This document shows, piece after piece, positions 10,393 to 19,254 of a DNA stretch of 64,000 nucleotides. Under the pieces are notes generated by a model. The model ran no database searches. It saw only the letters and a list, made by a program, of their open reading frames with translations, and was not told the origin of the DNA. The stretch spans positions 1,240,001-1,304,000 of the forward strand of contig CAVRRZ010000005.1 of NCBI GenBank assembly GCA_963723745.1, in the 5' to 3' direction. The DNA comes from CAVRRZ01 sp963723745. Lineage in GTDB: Bacteria > Actinomycetota > Actinomycetes > Mycobacteriales > Geodermatophilaceae. Numbering within the stretch: position 1 is the first letter of the stretch; every line of letters begins with the position of its first letter. The translations under genes and the position numbers were made by a program.

Positions 10393-11613
10393 ATGACCGA
10401 GCCGCGCCGCGACCTCCATGCCAGCCACGAGGCCCAGCACTCGTTCGACGTCGTGCTGCGGGGTTACGACCGCAACCAGGTCGCCGAGACGATCGAGCGG
10501 CTCGAGGCCGACTTCCGCATCGCCATCGCCGACCGCGACGCCACCGCCGCCCGGACCGCCGACCTGGCCAGCCAGCTGTCGGCCCTGCACGGCGAGATCG
10601 AGTCCCTGCGCCGCAAGGCCGCCCAGGCGACCGCCCCGACGTTCGAGAACATCAGCGAGCGCATCCAGCACATGCTGCAGCTCGCCGAGGAGGAGGCGGC
10701 CGAGATCCGCCGGGCCGCCGAGCTCGACGCGGCCGCCGTCCGCGAGCAGACCGCCGCCGAGGAGCGCGCCATGCTCGAGCGGCACGCAGCCGGGCAGGCC
10801 GAGGTCGAGCGCATGATCGCCGAGGCCCGCCAGGCCGCCGAGCAGATCGCCCAGAAGGCGCAGCTGCGCGCCGACGAGCTGGTCGCCAAGGCGCAGGAGC
10901 GGGTCGCCCGTCTCGACGCCGAGTCGCAGGCGCGCCGCGCCAAGGTCGAAGAGGACTTCGAGATCGCCCAGCGCGCGCGTCGCATCGAGGCCGCCCGCGC
11001 CGAGGAGGAGCGCGAGCGCATCTCGACCGAGGCCGCCCGGCAGCGGATCGCCGCCGCCGAGCAGCAGGCCGCGCAGATGATCGCCGACGCCGAGGCCAAG
11101 GCCGAGGCGATCCGGGACGTGCGCGACGAGCTCACCGGCCGCCTGCTCCAGGCCCGCCAGCTGCTCTCGACCCTGCCCGACCTCTCGGACCGGTCGCAGC
11201 CTGCGCCCGCAGCCGAACGGCCGAGCACGCCGGCCGAGACCCCGACCGCGCAGCAGCCCGCGGCGGCGCCCCAGCCCCAGCCCTCAGCGCAGCCGGCACA
11301 GGGCACCCGGACGACGGATCCCGAGACGACCGTCCGGCAGCAGGTGCGGTCCGAACCGGCGACCGCGCAGTTCGCCGCACCGACCGCGGCCCGCACCGAG
11401 GGCCCGGCCACGGGTCGGCTGCCCATGCCGCCGCGCCCGACGGCGCAGTCCGAGCCGGCGGGCCTCCCGGCGGGCCAGGCCCCGCGCCAGGAGCCCCCGA
11501 CCGCGGAGGCCACCCGACCGGACGCCCCGCGCACGGACACCCCTCGGCCCACGCCCGCACCCAAGGCGCCGCAGACCCAGGCCATCGACCAGCCGGTCGA
11601 GGCCCGCAACTGA
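10393..11613 (+). CDS. DivIVA-domain coiled-coil protein
   Basis: A 406-residue protein. Residues about 15-50 hold the DivIVA-like N-terminal motif FDVVLRGYDRNQVAETIERLE. Residues about 50-265 form one long Ala/Glu/Arg-rich coiled coil. The last 135 residues are a disordered Pro/Ala/Thr/Gln-rich tail. This layout resembles the actinobacterial polar-growth and filament proteins related to DivIVA/Scy/FilP, but is shorter. A role in cell-pole or envelope organisation is inferred. The ATG at 10393 is the only reasonable start. It is followed 35 bp later by the sortase-like gene on the same strand. Confidence 0.75.
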   Translation: MTEPRRDLHASHEAQHSFDVVLRGYDRNQVAETIERLEADFRIAIADRDATAARTADLASQLSALHGEIESLRRKAAQATAPTFENISERIQHMLQLAEEEAAEIRRAAELDAAAVREQTAAEERAMLERHAAGQAEVERMIAEARQAAEQIAQKAQLRADELVAKAQERVARLDAESQARRAKVEEDFEIAQRARRIEAARAEEERERISTEAARQRIAAAEQQAAQMIADAEAKAEAIRDVRDELTGRLLQARQLLSTLPDLSDRSQPAPAAERPSTPAETPTAQQPAAAPQPQPSAQPAQGTRTTDPETTVRQQVRSEPATAQFAAPTAARTEGPATGRLPMPPRPTAQSEPAGLPAGQAPRQEPPTAEATRPDAPRTDTPRPTPAPKAPQTQAIDQPVEARN

Positions 11614-11648
11614 ACTCCTCCGGCCGCACGGCGGCCGGTCGCACGTCC

Positions 11649-12923
11649 GTGAGCACGCTCTCGTCCCGTCTCCTGGTGGTGTGCCTGCTCGCGTGCACCG
11701 GCGTGCTCGGCGGCGGTCTGCTCGCGGGTGCGACGGCGGCCGCGGCGGACGGCGGGCTGCTGCGCCTCGCCCACCTGTCCCCGGACACCCCGGCGGTCGA
11801 CGTGGTCATCGCCGGCCCGGCCCCGGCCGCCGACGGGGCCACCGCCTTCGACGGGGTCTCGTACGGCGACGTCTCGCCGTACGTGGAGCTGCCGGCCGGC
11901 CGGTACACCGTGGCGGTCCGCCGGGCGGGGGCGCCCACCGACACCCCCGCCGTGCTGTCGTCGACGATCGACCTGACCGCCGGTAGCGCCCACACGCTGA
12001 CGGTGTCGCGGCCTTTCGCCGACCTCGGTCTCGCGGAGGTCGACGACGACCTGTCCGCACCGCCGCCGGGCGAGGGGCGCATCCGCGTGCTCGACGGCAC
12101 CTCCGGGGACGTCGTCGTCCGCCTGCCCGACGGGACGGAGCTGAGCGGGGCGGTGACCGTCCCTGCCGGTCGCATCCCCGTCCTGGTGTCCTCGACCGAC
12201 GGCCGGACGACGGAGGTCCCGCTGGACGTCGCCGGCGGATCCGTCCAGAGCCTGCTGGTGCTCGACGACGCGGACGGCGACCTGCGGGTGCGCCCCGTCA
12301 TCGACGCCGCCGGCCCTGCCGAACCGCCGGTCGGTGGTGTCGATGCCGGCGGCGGCCCCGCACCCCGTCCGACCCTCCCCCACGTGGTCGCCGGCCTGCT
12401 CGAGTCCGTGCAGGCCGCGGCCGCGCAGGCCGCGGTCGCGGAGCGGGCGGCGCGCGTTCCGGCGCCGGTGCGCGTCCGGATGCCCGCCCTGGGTCTCGAC
12501 GCGCCGCTGGTCGCCGTCCGCACGCGGGACGACGGAGTGCTCGCGCCGCCCGACTCCGCCGCGGCCGGCGGCTGGTTCGCCGGCGGGCCGAGGCCGGGCG
12601 AGATCGGCCCCGCGGTGCTCACCGGCCACGTGGACTGGGCCGGGCGACCGGGGTCCTTCGCCCGGTTGGCGCAGGCCCGTCCCGGGGCGGAGATCCTGGT
12701 CGAGCGGACCGACGGCACGGCGGTCCGCTTCACGGTCACCTCCGTGACGCGCTCGGCGAAGGCCGACTTCCCGACCGGCGCCGTCTACGGGCCGGCTGCG
12801 CGCGCCGAGCTCCGGCTGATCACGTGCGGCGGGGAGTTCGACCGGGCGACGGGCAGCTACCGCGACAACGTCGTCGTGTACGCGACCGCGGTCTGGGAGC
12901 GGGGTCCAGGAGCGGGGGTCTAG
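11649..12923 (+). CDS. Secreted DUF4397-sortase fusion protein
   Basis: A 424-residue exported protein. The signal peptide covers about residues 1-30. A DUF4397-like beta domain begins at LLRLAHLSPDTPAVDV and extends to about residue 215, followed by a Gly/Pro-rich linker and a C-terminal sortase domain with His327 (TGHVDW), Cys393 (LITCGG) and Arg405 (YRDNVV), the full catalytic triad. The domain resembles class E/F sortases of actinobacteria. No LPXTG substrate or pilin gene is nearby, so its target is unknown. Start GTG 11649. Its stop shares the tetranucleotide CTAG with the convergent gene on the other strand. Confidence 0.82.
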   Translation: MSTLSSRLLVVCLLACTGVLGGGLLAGATAAAADGGLLRLAHLSPDTPAVDVVIAGPAPAADGATAFDGVSYGDVSPYVELPAGRYTVAVRRAGAPTDTPAVLSSTIDLTAGSAHTLTVSRPFADLGLAEVDDDLSAPPPGEGRIRVLDGTSGDVVVRLPDGTELSGAVTVPAGRIPVLVSSTDGRTTEVPLDVAGGSVQSLLVLDDADGDLRVRPVIDAAGPAEPPVGGVDAGGGPAPRPTLPHVVAGLLESVQAAAAQAAVAERAARVPAPVRVRMPALGLDAPLVAVRTRDDGVLAPPDSAAAGGWFAGGPRPGEIGPAVLTGHVDWAGRPGSFARLAQARPGAEILVERTDGTAVRFTVTSVTRSAKADFPTGAVYGPAARAELRLITCGGEFDRATGSYRDNVVVYATAVWERGPGAGV

Positions 12924-13231
12924 CGACGGCGGTCCCGGGCCCGCCAGCACGTGGTGTGCCAGTGCCGGCGCAGGTCCGCGGCCGACTCGGTGTCCCAGGG
13001 GTCGAGATCGGAGTCGCGCGCGTACGCCGGCCAGGTGACCACGTGCGGCGTCCCGGTGCGGATCTCCTGGTCGCAGCCCGGGCACCGGTAGGTCTTCGCG
13101 GTCGCCGCCCCACCCATGACCGGCCGGACCACCCAGTCGCCGTCCGGGCCCTCCTCGACCCGGTCGGGACGCGGGCCGGGCAGGCCTCCCCCGCCCCGCC
13201 GCGGAGGGCCGGGCCGTCTGCCGCGGGCCAC
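12920..13231 (-). CDS. Small Cys/His protein, possible zinc-binding
   Basis: A 103-residue basic protein. The conserved-looking core has CPGC followed about 35 residues later by HWHTTC, a plausible zinc site. The N-terminal 35 residues are Arg/Gly/Pro-rich. I do not recognise a functional family; similar short proteins in actinobacteria are often left as hypothetical or ATP/GTP-binding. It starts with GTG 4 bp after the hbd stop, so it is probably translated from the hbd transcript. Confidence 0.65.
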   Translation of the reverse strand: MARGRRPGPPRRGGGGLPGPRPDRVEEGPDGDWVVRPVMGGAATAKTYRCPGCDQEIRTGTPHVVTWPAYARDSDLDPWDTESAADLRRHWHTTCWRARDRRR

Positions 13232-13235
13232 CGGG

Positions 13236-15017
13236 TCAGGCGCTCGCGTAGTCGCGGAACCCTCGGCCGGTCTTGCGGCCGAGATAGCCGGCGGTCACGA
13301 GGTGCTCGAGCAGCGGTGCCGGCGCGAACCCCGGCTCGCGGAACTCGACGTAGAGCTCCCGCTCGATGGCCAGCGAGACGTCGAGACCGACGACGTCCAG
13401 CAGCTCGAAGGGGCCCATCGGGTAGCCACAGCCGACCTTCATCGCCGCGTCGATGTCGTCGGCCGTGGCGTAGTGCGCCTCGAGCATCTTGACCGCGTCG
13501 TTGAGGTACGGGAACAGCAGCGCGTTGACGATGAAGCCCGCGCGGTCGGTGCAGGAGACGGCATGCTTGCCCAGCTGCGCGCAGACCGCGTGCGCCGTGG
13601 CCGCGACGTCCGGGGCCGTCGAGATGGTGGAGACGACCTCGACGAGCTTCATCACCTGGGCGGGGTTGAAGAAGTGCAGGCCGACGACGTCGGCCGGCCG
13701 GCCGCTGGCCTGCGCGCACTCGATCACCGGCAGGCTCGAGGTGGTGGTCGCCAGCACCGCCCCGTGCCGGGCGATCTCGCCCAGGTTGGAGAACAGCGCC
13801 TCCTTGACGGGCAGCGACTCGACCACGGCCTCGACGATCAGGTCGCGGTCGGCGAGCTCGTCCAGCGACGTCGTCCCCTCGACCCTGGCCAGGACCTCGT
13901 CGCGGCCGGCCTCGTCGAGACGCCCGCGCTGGACCTGCTTCTCCAGCGACTTGCCGAGCGCCTTGCGCACGGCCTCGACCTTCTCCGGTGCCCGCGCCAC
14001 GAACCGGACGTCGTAGCCGCCCTTGGCGAACACCTCGATGATCCCGGTGGCCATCGTGCCGGACCCCACGACGCCGACCTTCTGCACCGGCCGGGCGCCT
14101 TCGGCGGCGCCGCCGTCGGCCGGTGTCAGCGCGTCGGGGACGACCTCGTGGGAGTCGCGCTCGGCGTAGGTGTAGAAGCCGCGGCCGACCTTCCGGCCGA
14201 GCAGGCCGGCGGTCATCATCTGCTTGATGATCGGGCTCGGCGCGTGCAGCCGGTTGCGCGACTGCTTGTACATCGTGTCGAGGATCTCGTAGGCGGTGTC
14301 GATGCCGATGAGGTCCATCAGCGCAAGGGGACCCATCGGCAGCCCGCAGCCGAGCCTCATGGCCGCGTCGATGTCCTCGCGGCTGGCGTAGCGGTTCTCG
14401 TACATCGAGACCGCGTGGTTGAGGTAGCCGAACAGCAGCGCGTTGGCGATGAAGCCGGCCTTGTCGCCGATCGTCACGTCGACCTTGCCCAGCCGCGCGG
14501 CCAGCGCCTCGACGTCCTCGACGACCGACGGCTCGGTGACGACGGTGCGCACGACCTCGACCAGCTTCATGACCGGTGCCGGGTTGAAGAAGTGCATCCC
14601 GATGACCTTGCTCGGCCGGCCGGTGGCCACCGACAGCTCCGTGACCGACAGGCTCGAGGTGTTGGTCGCGAGGATGGTGTCCGGCGGGCAGATCTTGTCC
14701 AGCGCCGCGAAGACCTCGGTCTTGAGCTCCATGCGCTCGGGCACGGCCTCGATGACGAGTTCGGCGTTGCCGAGGTCTTCGAGCGAGGTGCTGAAACGGA
14801 TCCGCTCGATGATCGCCGTCCGTTCGTCGGCGTCGAGCTTGCCGCGGCTGACCGCCCGTTCGGTGGAGTGCTCGACGTGCGCGCGGCCGCGGGCCACCGC
14901 CTCGTCGTTCACCTCCACCGCGGTCACCGACAGGCCCGCACGGGCCAGCACCTCGACGATGCCCGCACCCATGGTGCCCAGTCCCACGACGCCGACCTCG
15001 GTCAGTTCTCTGGCCAC
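13236..15017 (-). CDS. hbd: Tandem-fused 3-hydroxybutyryl-CoA dehydrogenase
   Basis: A 593-residue protein made of two complete 3-hydroxyacyl-CoA dehydrogenase units of about 285 residues. The first NAD-binding motif is GLGTMGAG and the second GSGTMATG, and each unit has the HFFNPA motif with the catalytic His. The first unit keeps the usual NTSSL motif while the second has TTSSL, so the halves have diverged. It should reduce acetoacetyl-CoA to 3-hydroxybutyryl-CoA between AtoB and a crotonase (not in the window). The GTG at 15017 is chosen because GGAGGAG lies 8 bp upstream; the nearby ATG is out of frame. A candidate shared operator lies 68 bp upstream. Confidence 0.92.
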   Translation of the reverse strand: MARELTEVGVVGLGTMGAGIVEVLARAGLSVTAVEVNDEAVARGRAHVEHSTERAVSRGKLDADERTAIIERIRFSTSLEDLGNAELVIEAVPERMELKTEVFAALDKICPPDTILATNTSSLSVTELSVATGRPSKVIGMHFFNPAPVMKLVEVVRTVVTEPSVVEDVEALAARLGKVDVTIGDKAGFIANALLFGYLNHAVSMYENRYASREDIDAAMRLGCGLPMGPLALMDLIGIDTAYEILDTMYKQSRNRLHAPSPIIKQMMTAGLLGRKVGRGFYTYAERDSHEVVPDALTPADGGAAEGARPVQKVGVVGSGTMATGIIEVFAKGGYDVRFVARAPEKVEAVRKALGKSLEKQVQRGRLDEAGRDEVLARVEGTTSLDELADRDLIVEAVVESLPVKEALFSNLGEIARHGAVLATTTSSLPVIECAQASGRPADVVGLHFFNPAQVMKLVEVVSTISTAPDVAATAHAVCAQLGKHAVSCTDRAGFIVNALLFPYLNDAVKMLEAHYATADDIDAAMKVGCGYPMGPFELLDVVGLDVSLAIERELYVEFREPGFAPAPLLEHLVTAGYLGRKTGRGFRDYASA

Positions 15018-15084
15018 GCTGCCATCTCCTCCCGCCGTCCGTGCCGGGCAGTCTCTCACTGCCGGTGCCCGCACCGCCCGCCGG

Positions 15085-15100
15085 GTTACTGGCCGGTAAC
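15085..15100. promoter_or_regulatory. Candidate operator upstream of hbd (GTTAC-N6-GTAAC)
   Basis: GTTACTGGCCGGTAAC is an inverted repeat with perfect 5-bp arms (6 bp with the flanking G and C), the same spacing as the elements before ccr and ecm. It also abuts a dispersed palindrome at 15100-15125, so it could instead be part of a terminator for the upstream DUF5995 gene. Confidence 0.4.
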
Positions 15101-15125
15101 CGGCCCTTATGGCCATGAAGGCCGG
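15100..15125. repeat. 26-bp dispersed palindrome, copy A
   Basis: First of four copies built on the core CTYATGGCCATRAAG flanked by CCGGC and GCCGG. This copy lies 2 bp after the stop of the DUF5995 gene. It can form a hairpin, so it may act as a terminator or be a mobile palindromic repeat. Confidence 0.6.
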
Positions 15126-15127
15126 AC

Positions 15128-15892
15128 TCAGGTGCCCAGCGCGCCGTCGAGGCGGCGGACCGCCTCCCCCACGGGGGTGCGCTCGGAGAAGCGAACCACC
15201 TGCAGAGCCGCGGACAGCGGGAACGGCGGTGCCAGCACGACCCGGCCCACCCCGTACGCGTACCGGTCGAGCATGCGGACGGTCGCGGGACGACGCGCGT
15301 CGTCCTGCCCCGCCAGCAGCACGGCGGCGTCCCACGCCTCCTCACGGGCCCGTCGGAGCTTGAAGCCGAAGATCTCCTCGTCGACCCGGCCCAGGACGGC
15401 GTCGAGCGCGCCGAACAGCGGCGAGAGGTCGTTCAGCGCCTCCTGCAGTCGGCAGAGCACGTCGATCAGGACGTCGTTGATCCGCTCGAAGTCGTCCTTC
15501 AGGTCCTCGATCCCGCCGTCCGGACAGGCCTGCGCGGCGGCCACCGCGAGGTCGAGGTTGATGTGCGCGTTCACACCGAGCACCACGTGCTGGACGAGGA
15601 CCGGTCCGTCGTCATCCGTGGCTCCCAGTGCGAGCCGCCAGCTGCGACCCGGGTCGCCCCCGTCGCGCCACGTCCGCAGCGCCGCCAGGTAGCGGCCGGC
15701 GAAGATCGCGTCGAACCGGCTGAGCCGCTCGGCGTCGTCGAACCGCCCGTCGGCGATGCCGCGCGCCACCTCGGCGGTCACCTGCCGGTAGACCGACGCG
15801 AACAGGCCGACCCGGCTGCCGCTGGCGATCGCATCGTCGACGACGATGCGCAACGCCCTCAGCACGTCCTCGATGGTGCGGGGCTCGGTCAC
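15128..15892 (-). CDS. DUF5995 family protein
   Basis: About 254 largely helical residues from the GTG at 15892 (opening TEPRTIEDVLRALR). The conserved segment VNAHINLDLA followed by an acidic helix and FERIND is typical of DUF5995, a family of unknown function in actinobacteria. A GTG 57 bp further upstream (15949) is in frame but lies inside a dispersed palindrome, so the shorter start, with GGTGGGG just ahead, is preferred. The neighbours nucS and hbd do not suggest a role. Confidence 0.72.
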   Translation of the reverse strand: MTEPRTIEDVLRALRIVVDDAIASGSRVGLFASVYRQVTAEVARGIADGRFDDAERLSRFDAIFAGRYLAALRTWRDGGDPGRSWRLALGATDDDGPVLVQHVVLGVNAHINLDLAVAAAQACPDGGIEDLKDDFERINDVLIDVLCRLQEALNDLSPLFGALDAVLGRVDEEIFGFKLRRAREEAWDAAVLLAGQDDARRPATVRMLDRYAYGVGRVVLAPPFPLSAALQVVRFSERTPVGEAVRRLDGALGT

Positions 15893-15942
15893 CGCCCCAC
15901 CCTGGCCGACGGGAGCCCGTTTCGGGGCAGTCCCCGCCCCCT

Positions 15943-15968
15943 CCGGCACTCATGGCCACAAAGGCCGG
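15943..15968. repeat. 26-bp dispersed palindrome, copy B
   Basis: Same family as copies at 15100, 38737 and 56003. It lies 10 bp after the nucS stop and its stem is extended by CCCTCC and GGAGGG, making a strong hairpin, so it probably terminates nucS transcription. Confidence 0.6.
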
Positions 15969-15978
15969 AGGGGACCCC

Positions 15979-16650
15979 TCAGAACAGGCGGGCGGACGGG
16001 TCGTCGGTCCCCTTGAGGACGGCGTAGTCGACGGTCACGCAGTCGATCCCCCGGTCGGCGGCCAGCACGCGCGCCTGGGGCTTGATCTCCTGGGCCGCGA
16101 AGACGCCCTTGACGGGAGCCAGCAGCGGATCGCGGTTGAGCAGTTCCAGATATCTCGTGAGCTGCTCCACTCCGTCGATCTCGCCCCGGCGCTTGATCTC
16201 CACGGCGACGGTCGTCCCCGAGGCGTCGCGGCAGAGCAGGTCCACCGGGCCGATCGCGGTGGGGTACTCCCGGCGGACCAGGGACCACCCCGCGCCGAGG
16301 GTCTCGACGTGCAGCGCCAGCAGCCGCTGCAGCTCCGCCTCGACGCCGTCCTTCTGCAGGCCGGGGTCGAGGCCCAGCTCGTGGGAGTGGTCGTGGTGGA
16401 CCGACTCGATGGTGATGATCAGCTGCTCGCCGGCCTTGTTGGTGACCGTCCAGGTGCCCGCACCGTCAGTGAGCTCGTCCCGGAGCGTGCAGGGCGGCGT
16501 CATCCAGTTCAGCGGCTTGTAGGCGCGGTCGTCGGCGTGGATGGACACCGAGCCGTCGGCCTTGACCAGCAGCAGGCGGGTCGCCAACGGCAGGTGGGCG
16601 GTGAGCCGACCGACGTAGTCGACGGAGCAGCGGGCGATGACCAGACGCAC
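15979..16650 (-). CDS. nucS: Mismatch-specific endonuclease NucS/EndoMS
   Basis: A 223-residue protein with the N-terminal beta domain and C-terminal RecB-like nuclease of NucS, the non-MutSL mismatch-repair enzyme of actinobacteria and archaea, which cuts both strands at G:T, G:G and T:T mismatches. Catalytic residues are Asp137 (GPVDLL), Glu151 and Lys153 (VEIKRR). The protein ends in SARLF, fitting a C-terminal sliding-clamp binding tail. The start GTG at 16650 begins RLVIARC. It is divergent from the lipoprotein gene and followed by a dispersed palindrome. Confidence 0.95.
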   Translation of the reverse strand: MRLVIARCSVDYVGRLTAHLPLATRLLLVKADGSVSIHADDRAYKPLNWMTPPCTLRDELTDGAGTWTVTNKAGEQLIITIESVHHDHSHELGLDPGLQKDGVEAELQRLLALHVETLGAGWSLVRREYPTAIGPVDLLCRDASGTTVAVEIKRRGEIDGVEQLTRYLELLNRDPLLAPVKGVFAAQEIKPQARVLAADRGIDCVTVDYAVLKGTDDPSARLF

Positions 16651-16728
16651 GGGAGCCGACGGTACCGGGCCGGCCTCACCCGGGTGTCGATGCGGTATCG
16701 ACCGCGCCGTGGCTGGAACCCTGCGGGC

Positions 16729-17625
16729 ATGAGGACCGTCGTCCCGGTCATGAGGACCGTGAGTGCCGCCCTGGCCCTGGTGCTGCTGACGGCGGGCTGC
16801 GCGCAGCGACCGGCAGACGGCGACGGCGGGGCCCCGCAGTCGCCGTCGCGGGCGCCGACGCTGCCGGCCGAGGGCCTGGTGCTGGAGATCGCCTACACCG
16901 GCGGCTTCGTGACACCGCAGATGCAGGCCGGTCGGCTGCCGCTGGCCGCCGTCTACGCCGACGGCAGGGTGATCACCCAGGGGCCGGTTGTGGCGATCTA
17001 CCCGGGGCCCGCCCTGCCGAACCTGCAGGTGCAGCAGCTCGCCGCGAGCGAGGTGGAGGACCTCGTCGACCGCGCGCTGGATGCGGGCGTCGGCGGGTCG
17101 GTCGACTACGGCCGGCCGTCGGTGGCCGACGCCCCCTCCACCCGGTTCACCGTCGTCACCGAGCAGGGCACGGCGGTGACCGAGGTCTACGCGCTCTCCG
17201 AGGCGCTGTCCCCCGGGCCGCGCGGCGACGAGCCGGCACCCGGGCTCACGGCGGAGCAGGTGGAGGCCCGCGCGGCGCTGCAGGAGGTGTTCGACGCCGT
17301 CACCGCGGCCGGCACCACGGACACGGTGTCGTACCAGCCGGACGCGGTCGCGGCGGTCGTCTCCGAGTGGACCGCTGCCGGGGACGGCCTGCCCGCGCCT
17401 CCGCCGGTGGCCTGGCCCGGCCCTCCGCTGCCGGGCGAGCTGCTCGATCCGCAGCTCGGGGTGCACTGCGTCGCGGCGACCGACGAGGCAGCCGACCGGG
17501 TGCTGGAGGCGGCCCGCTCGGCGAACACGGCCACCCCCTGGACGTCGGACGACGGCACCCGCTGGTCGCTCGCCCTGCGGCCGCTGCTGCCGCACGAGAC
17601 CGGCTGCCCGGACCTGCTGGAGTGA
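16729..17625 (+). CDS. Putative lipoprotein
   Basis: A 298-residue exported protein with a lipobox LLTAGC (Cys24 from this start). The mature part has an acidic disordered linker and a domain beginning LVLEIAYTGGFVTP with no cofactor motif I recognise. Two ATGs 21 bp apart sit inside a repeated ATGAGGACCGT; the second (16750) gives a shorter signal peptide with Cys17 and cannot be ruled out. Function is unknown. It converges on the dicarboxylate symporter across a strong hairpin. Confidence 0.8.
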   Translation: MRTVVPVMRTVSAALALVLLTAGCAQRPADGDGGAPQSPSRAPTLPAEGLVLEIAYTGGFVTPQMQAGRLPLAAVYADGRVITQGPVVAIYPGPALPNLQVQQLAASEVEDLVDRALDAGVGGSVDYGRPSVADAPSTRFTVVTEQGTAVTEVYALSEALSPGPRGDEPAPGLTAEQVEARAALQEVFDAVTAAGTTDTVSYQPDAVAAVVSEWTAAGDGLPAPPPVAWPGPPLPGELLDPQLGVHCVAATDEAADRVLEAARSANTATPWTSDDGTRWSLALRPLLPHETGCPDLLE

Positions 17626-17630
17626 CCGCG

Positions 17631-17669
17631 GGGGTCCCCGGGACGCGGATCCCGCGCCCCGGGGACCCC
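17631..17669. terminator. Bidirectional hairpin terminator
   Basis: GGGGTCCCCGGG (17631-17642) pairs perfectly with CCCGGGGACCCC (17658-17669), and the loop holds a further stem CGCGG/CCGCG. It lies between convergent stops at 17625 and 17681 and so can serve both genes. Confidence 0.75.
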
Positions 17670-17680
17670 GGCGGACTCGC

Positions 17681-19027
17681 TCAGGCGGTCGCGGGCTGCC
17701 GCAGGTCCTCGTCGACGCCGCCCCGCTCCTCGACCCGCGCCAGCGGGTCGACCGTCGAGGTGGACCGGAAGCGGTCGAGGTCGAGGATGCCCTCGCGCTT
17801 GGCCACGATCGTCGGCACGAGCGCCTGACCGGCCACGTTCACCGCGGTGCGGCCCATGTCCAGGATCGGGTCGATCGCCAGCAGCAGGCCGACACCGGCC
17901 AGCGGCAGACCCAGCGTGGACAGGGTGAGGGTCAGCATGACCACCGCGCCGGTGACGCCGGCGGTGGCCGCCGAGCCGACGACGGAGACCAGGGCGATCA
18001 GCAGGTAGTCGGTGATCGCCAGGTCGACGCCGAAGAACTGGGCCACGAAGATCGCGGCCAGCGCCGGGTAGATCGCCGCGCAGCCGTCCATCTTGGTGGT
18101 GGCGCCCAGCGGCACCGCGAACGAGGCGTAGGACCGCGGGACGCCGAGGTTCTGCTCGGTCACCCGCTCGGTCACCGGCAGCGTGCCGATCGACGACCGG
18201 GAGACGAAGGCCAGCTGGATGGCCGGCCAGGCGCCGGCGAACCAGCGCAGCGGCGAGAGGCCGTGGGCGCGCAGGAGCACCGGGTAGACGACGAACAGCA
18301 CCAGTGCCAGACCGGCGTAGACGGCACCGGCGAAGACGCCCAGCGAGCCCAGGGACTCCCAGCCGTAGCTGGCGACGGCGTTGCCGATCAGGCCCAGCGT
18401 GCCGATCGGGGCCAGCAGGATGACCCACCAGAGGACCTTCTGCACGATCGCCAGCGCGGACCGGGTGAACGACAGGAACGGCTCGGCGGCGTCGCCGACC
18501 TTGAGCGCCGCGACGCCGATGGCGATCGACAGCACGATCAGCTGGAGCACGTTGAACGACAGGGCCCCCCCGGCCGACCCCTGCAGGCCGAAGATGTTGC
18601 CGGGGACGAGGCCGGTCAGGAAGTCCCACCAGCCGCCGGTCCGCTCGGGCTCGACCGCGCTCGCGGCGTCCACCGAGCTGTTGCGACCGGGCTCGGTGAG
18701 CAGGCCCAGGCCGATGCCGATGCCGACGGCGATCAGGGCGGTGATGGCGAACCAGAGCAGGGTCTGGCCGGCCAGCCGAGCGGCGTTCGAGACCTGCTTG
18801 AGGTTGGCGATGCTGACGATGACCGCGGTGACGATCAGCGGGGGGACGAGGACCCGCAGGAGCGTGACGAAGGTGCTGCCGATCGTCGCGAGGGTGCTGG
18901 TCAGCCAGTTCGGCGACCCGTCGCCGACGGGGCCGATCTGGCGGGCGACGAGGCCGAGGACCACACCCAGGACGAGGGCGACGAGGACCTGCACCGCGAA
19001 CGGGACGCGGCGGAGACGAGCGAGCAC
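17681..19027 (-). CDS. Dicarboxylate/amino acid:cation symporter (DAACS family)
   Basis: A 448-residue membrane protein with about eight transmembrane segments and two re-entrant hairpins. The Ser-rich first hairpin is FVSRSSIGTLPVT. The following helix holds MDGCAAIYPA, where the family NMDGT sodium-site motif is altered to KMDGC, and a later motif is IDPILDMGRTAVNV. Such proteins import C4-dicarboxylates or glutamate with Na+ or H+. The position 227 bp downstream of ecm suggests supply of C4 acids, but this is only context. The GTG start at 19027 lacks a strong ribosome binding site. I see nothing else in 19028-19254. Confidence 0.85.
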   Translation of the reverse strand: MLARLRRVPFAVQVLVALVLGVVLGLVARQIGPVGDGSPNWLTSTLATIGSTFVTLLRVLVPPLIVTAVIVSIANLKQVSNAARLAGQTLLWFAITALIAVGIGIGLGLLTEPGRNSSVDAASAVEPERTGGWWDFLTGLVPGNIFGLQGSAGGALSFNVLQLIVLSIAIGVAALKVGDAAEPFLSFTRSALAIVQKVLWWVILLAPIGTLGLIGNAVASYGWESLGSLGVFAGAVYAGLALVLFVVYPVLLRAHGLSPLRWFAGAWPAIQLAFVSRSSIGTLPVTERVTEQNLGVPRSYASFAVPLGATTKMDGCAAIYPALAAIFVAQFFGVDLAITDYLLIALVSVVGSAATAGVTGAVVMLTLTLSTLGLPLAGVGLLLAIDPILDMGRTAVNVAGQALVPTIVAKREGILDLDRFRSTSTVDPLARVEERGGVDEDLRQPATA

Positions 19028-19254
19028 GAGGAAGTGCCTTTCGGGGGGAGGGACGGGTACGGACGGCGGTCAGCGAGCCGCCGTACACGCGGCGGTCGTC
19101 ACCCGCCCGAAGTCCAGCGCCCGACGGCGCGTCAGTCCCCAGAGGTTCGGCACGGCAGGCTCAATGCGCCGCGCGCGCACCTCCATCCCGGCAGTGCGCA
19201 GTGTCACCCTGCGCGGACCGGTGGTCGTCGACCACCCCGGCCTCCCGGCGCTGT

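Noticed and set aside
13116..15692. Plus-strand open frame of 858 codons opposite hbd
   Set aside because: Antisense shadow; the minus-strand gene has complete motifs and a ribosome site.
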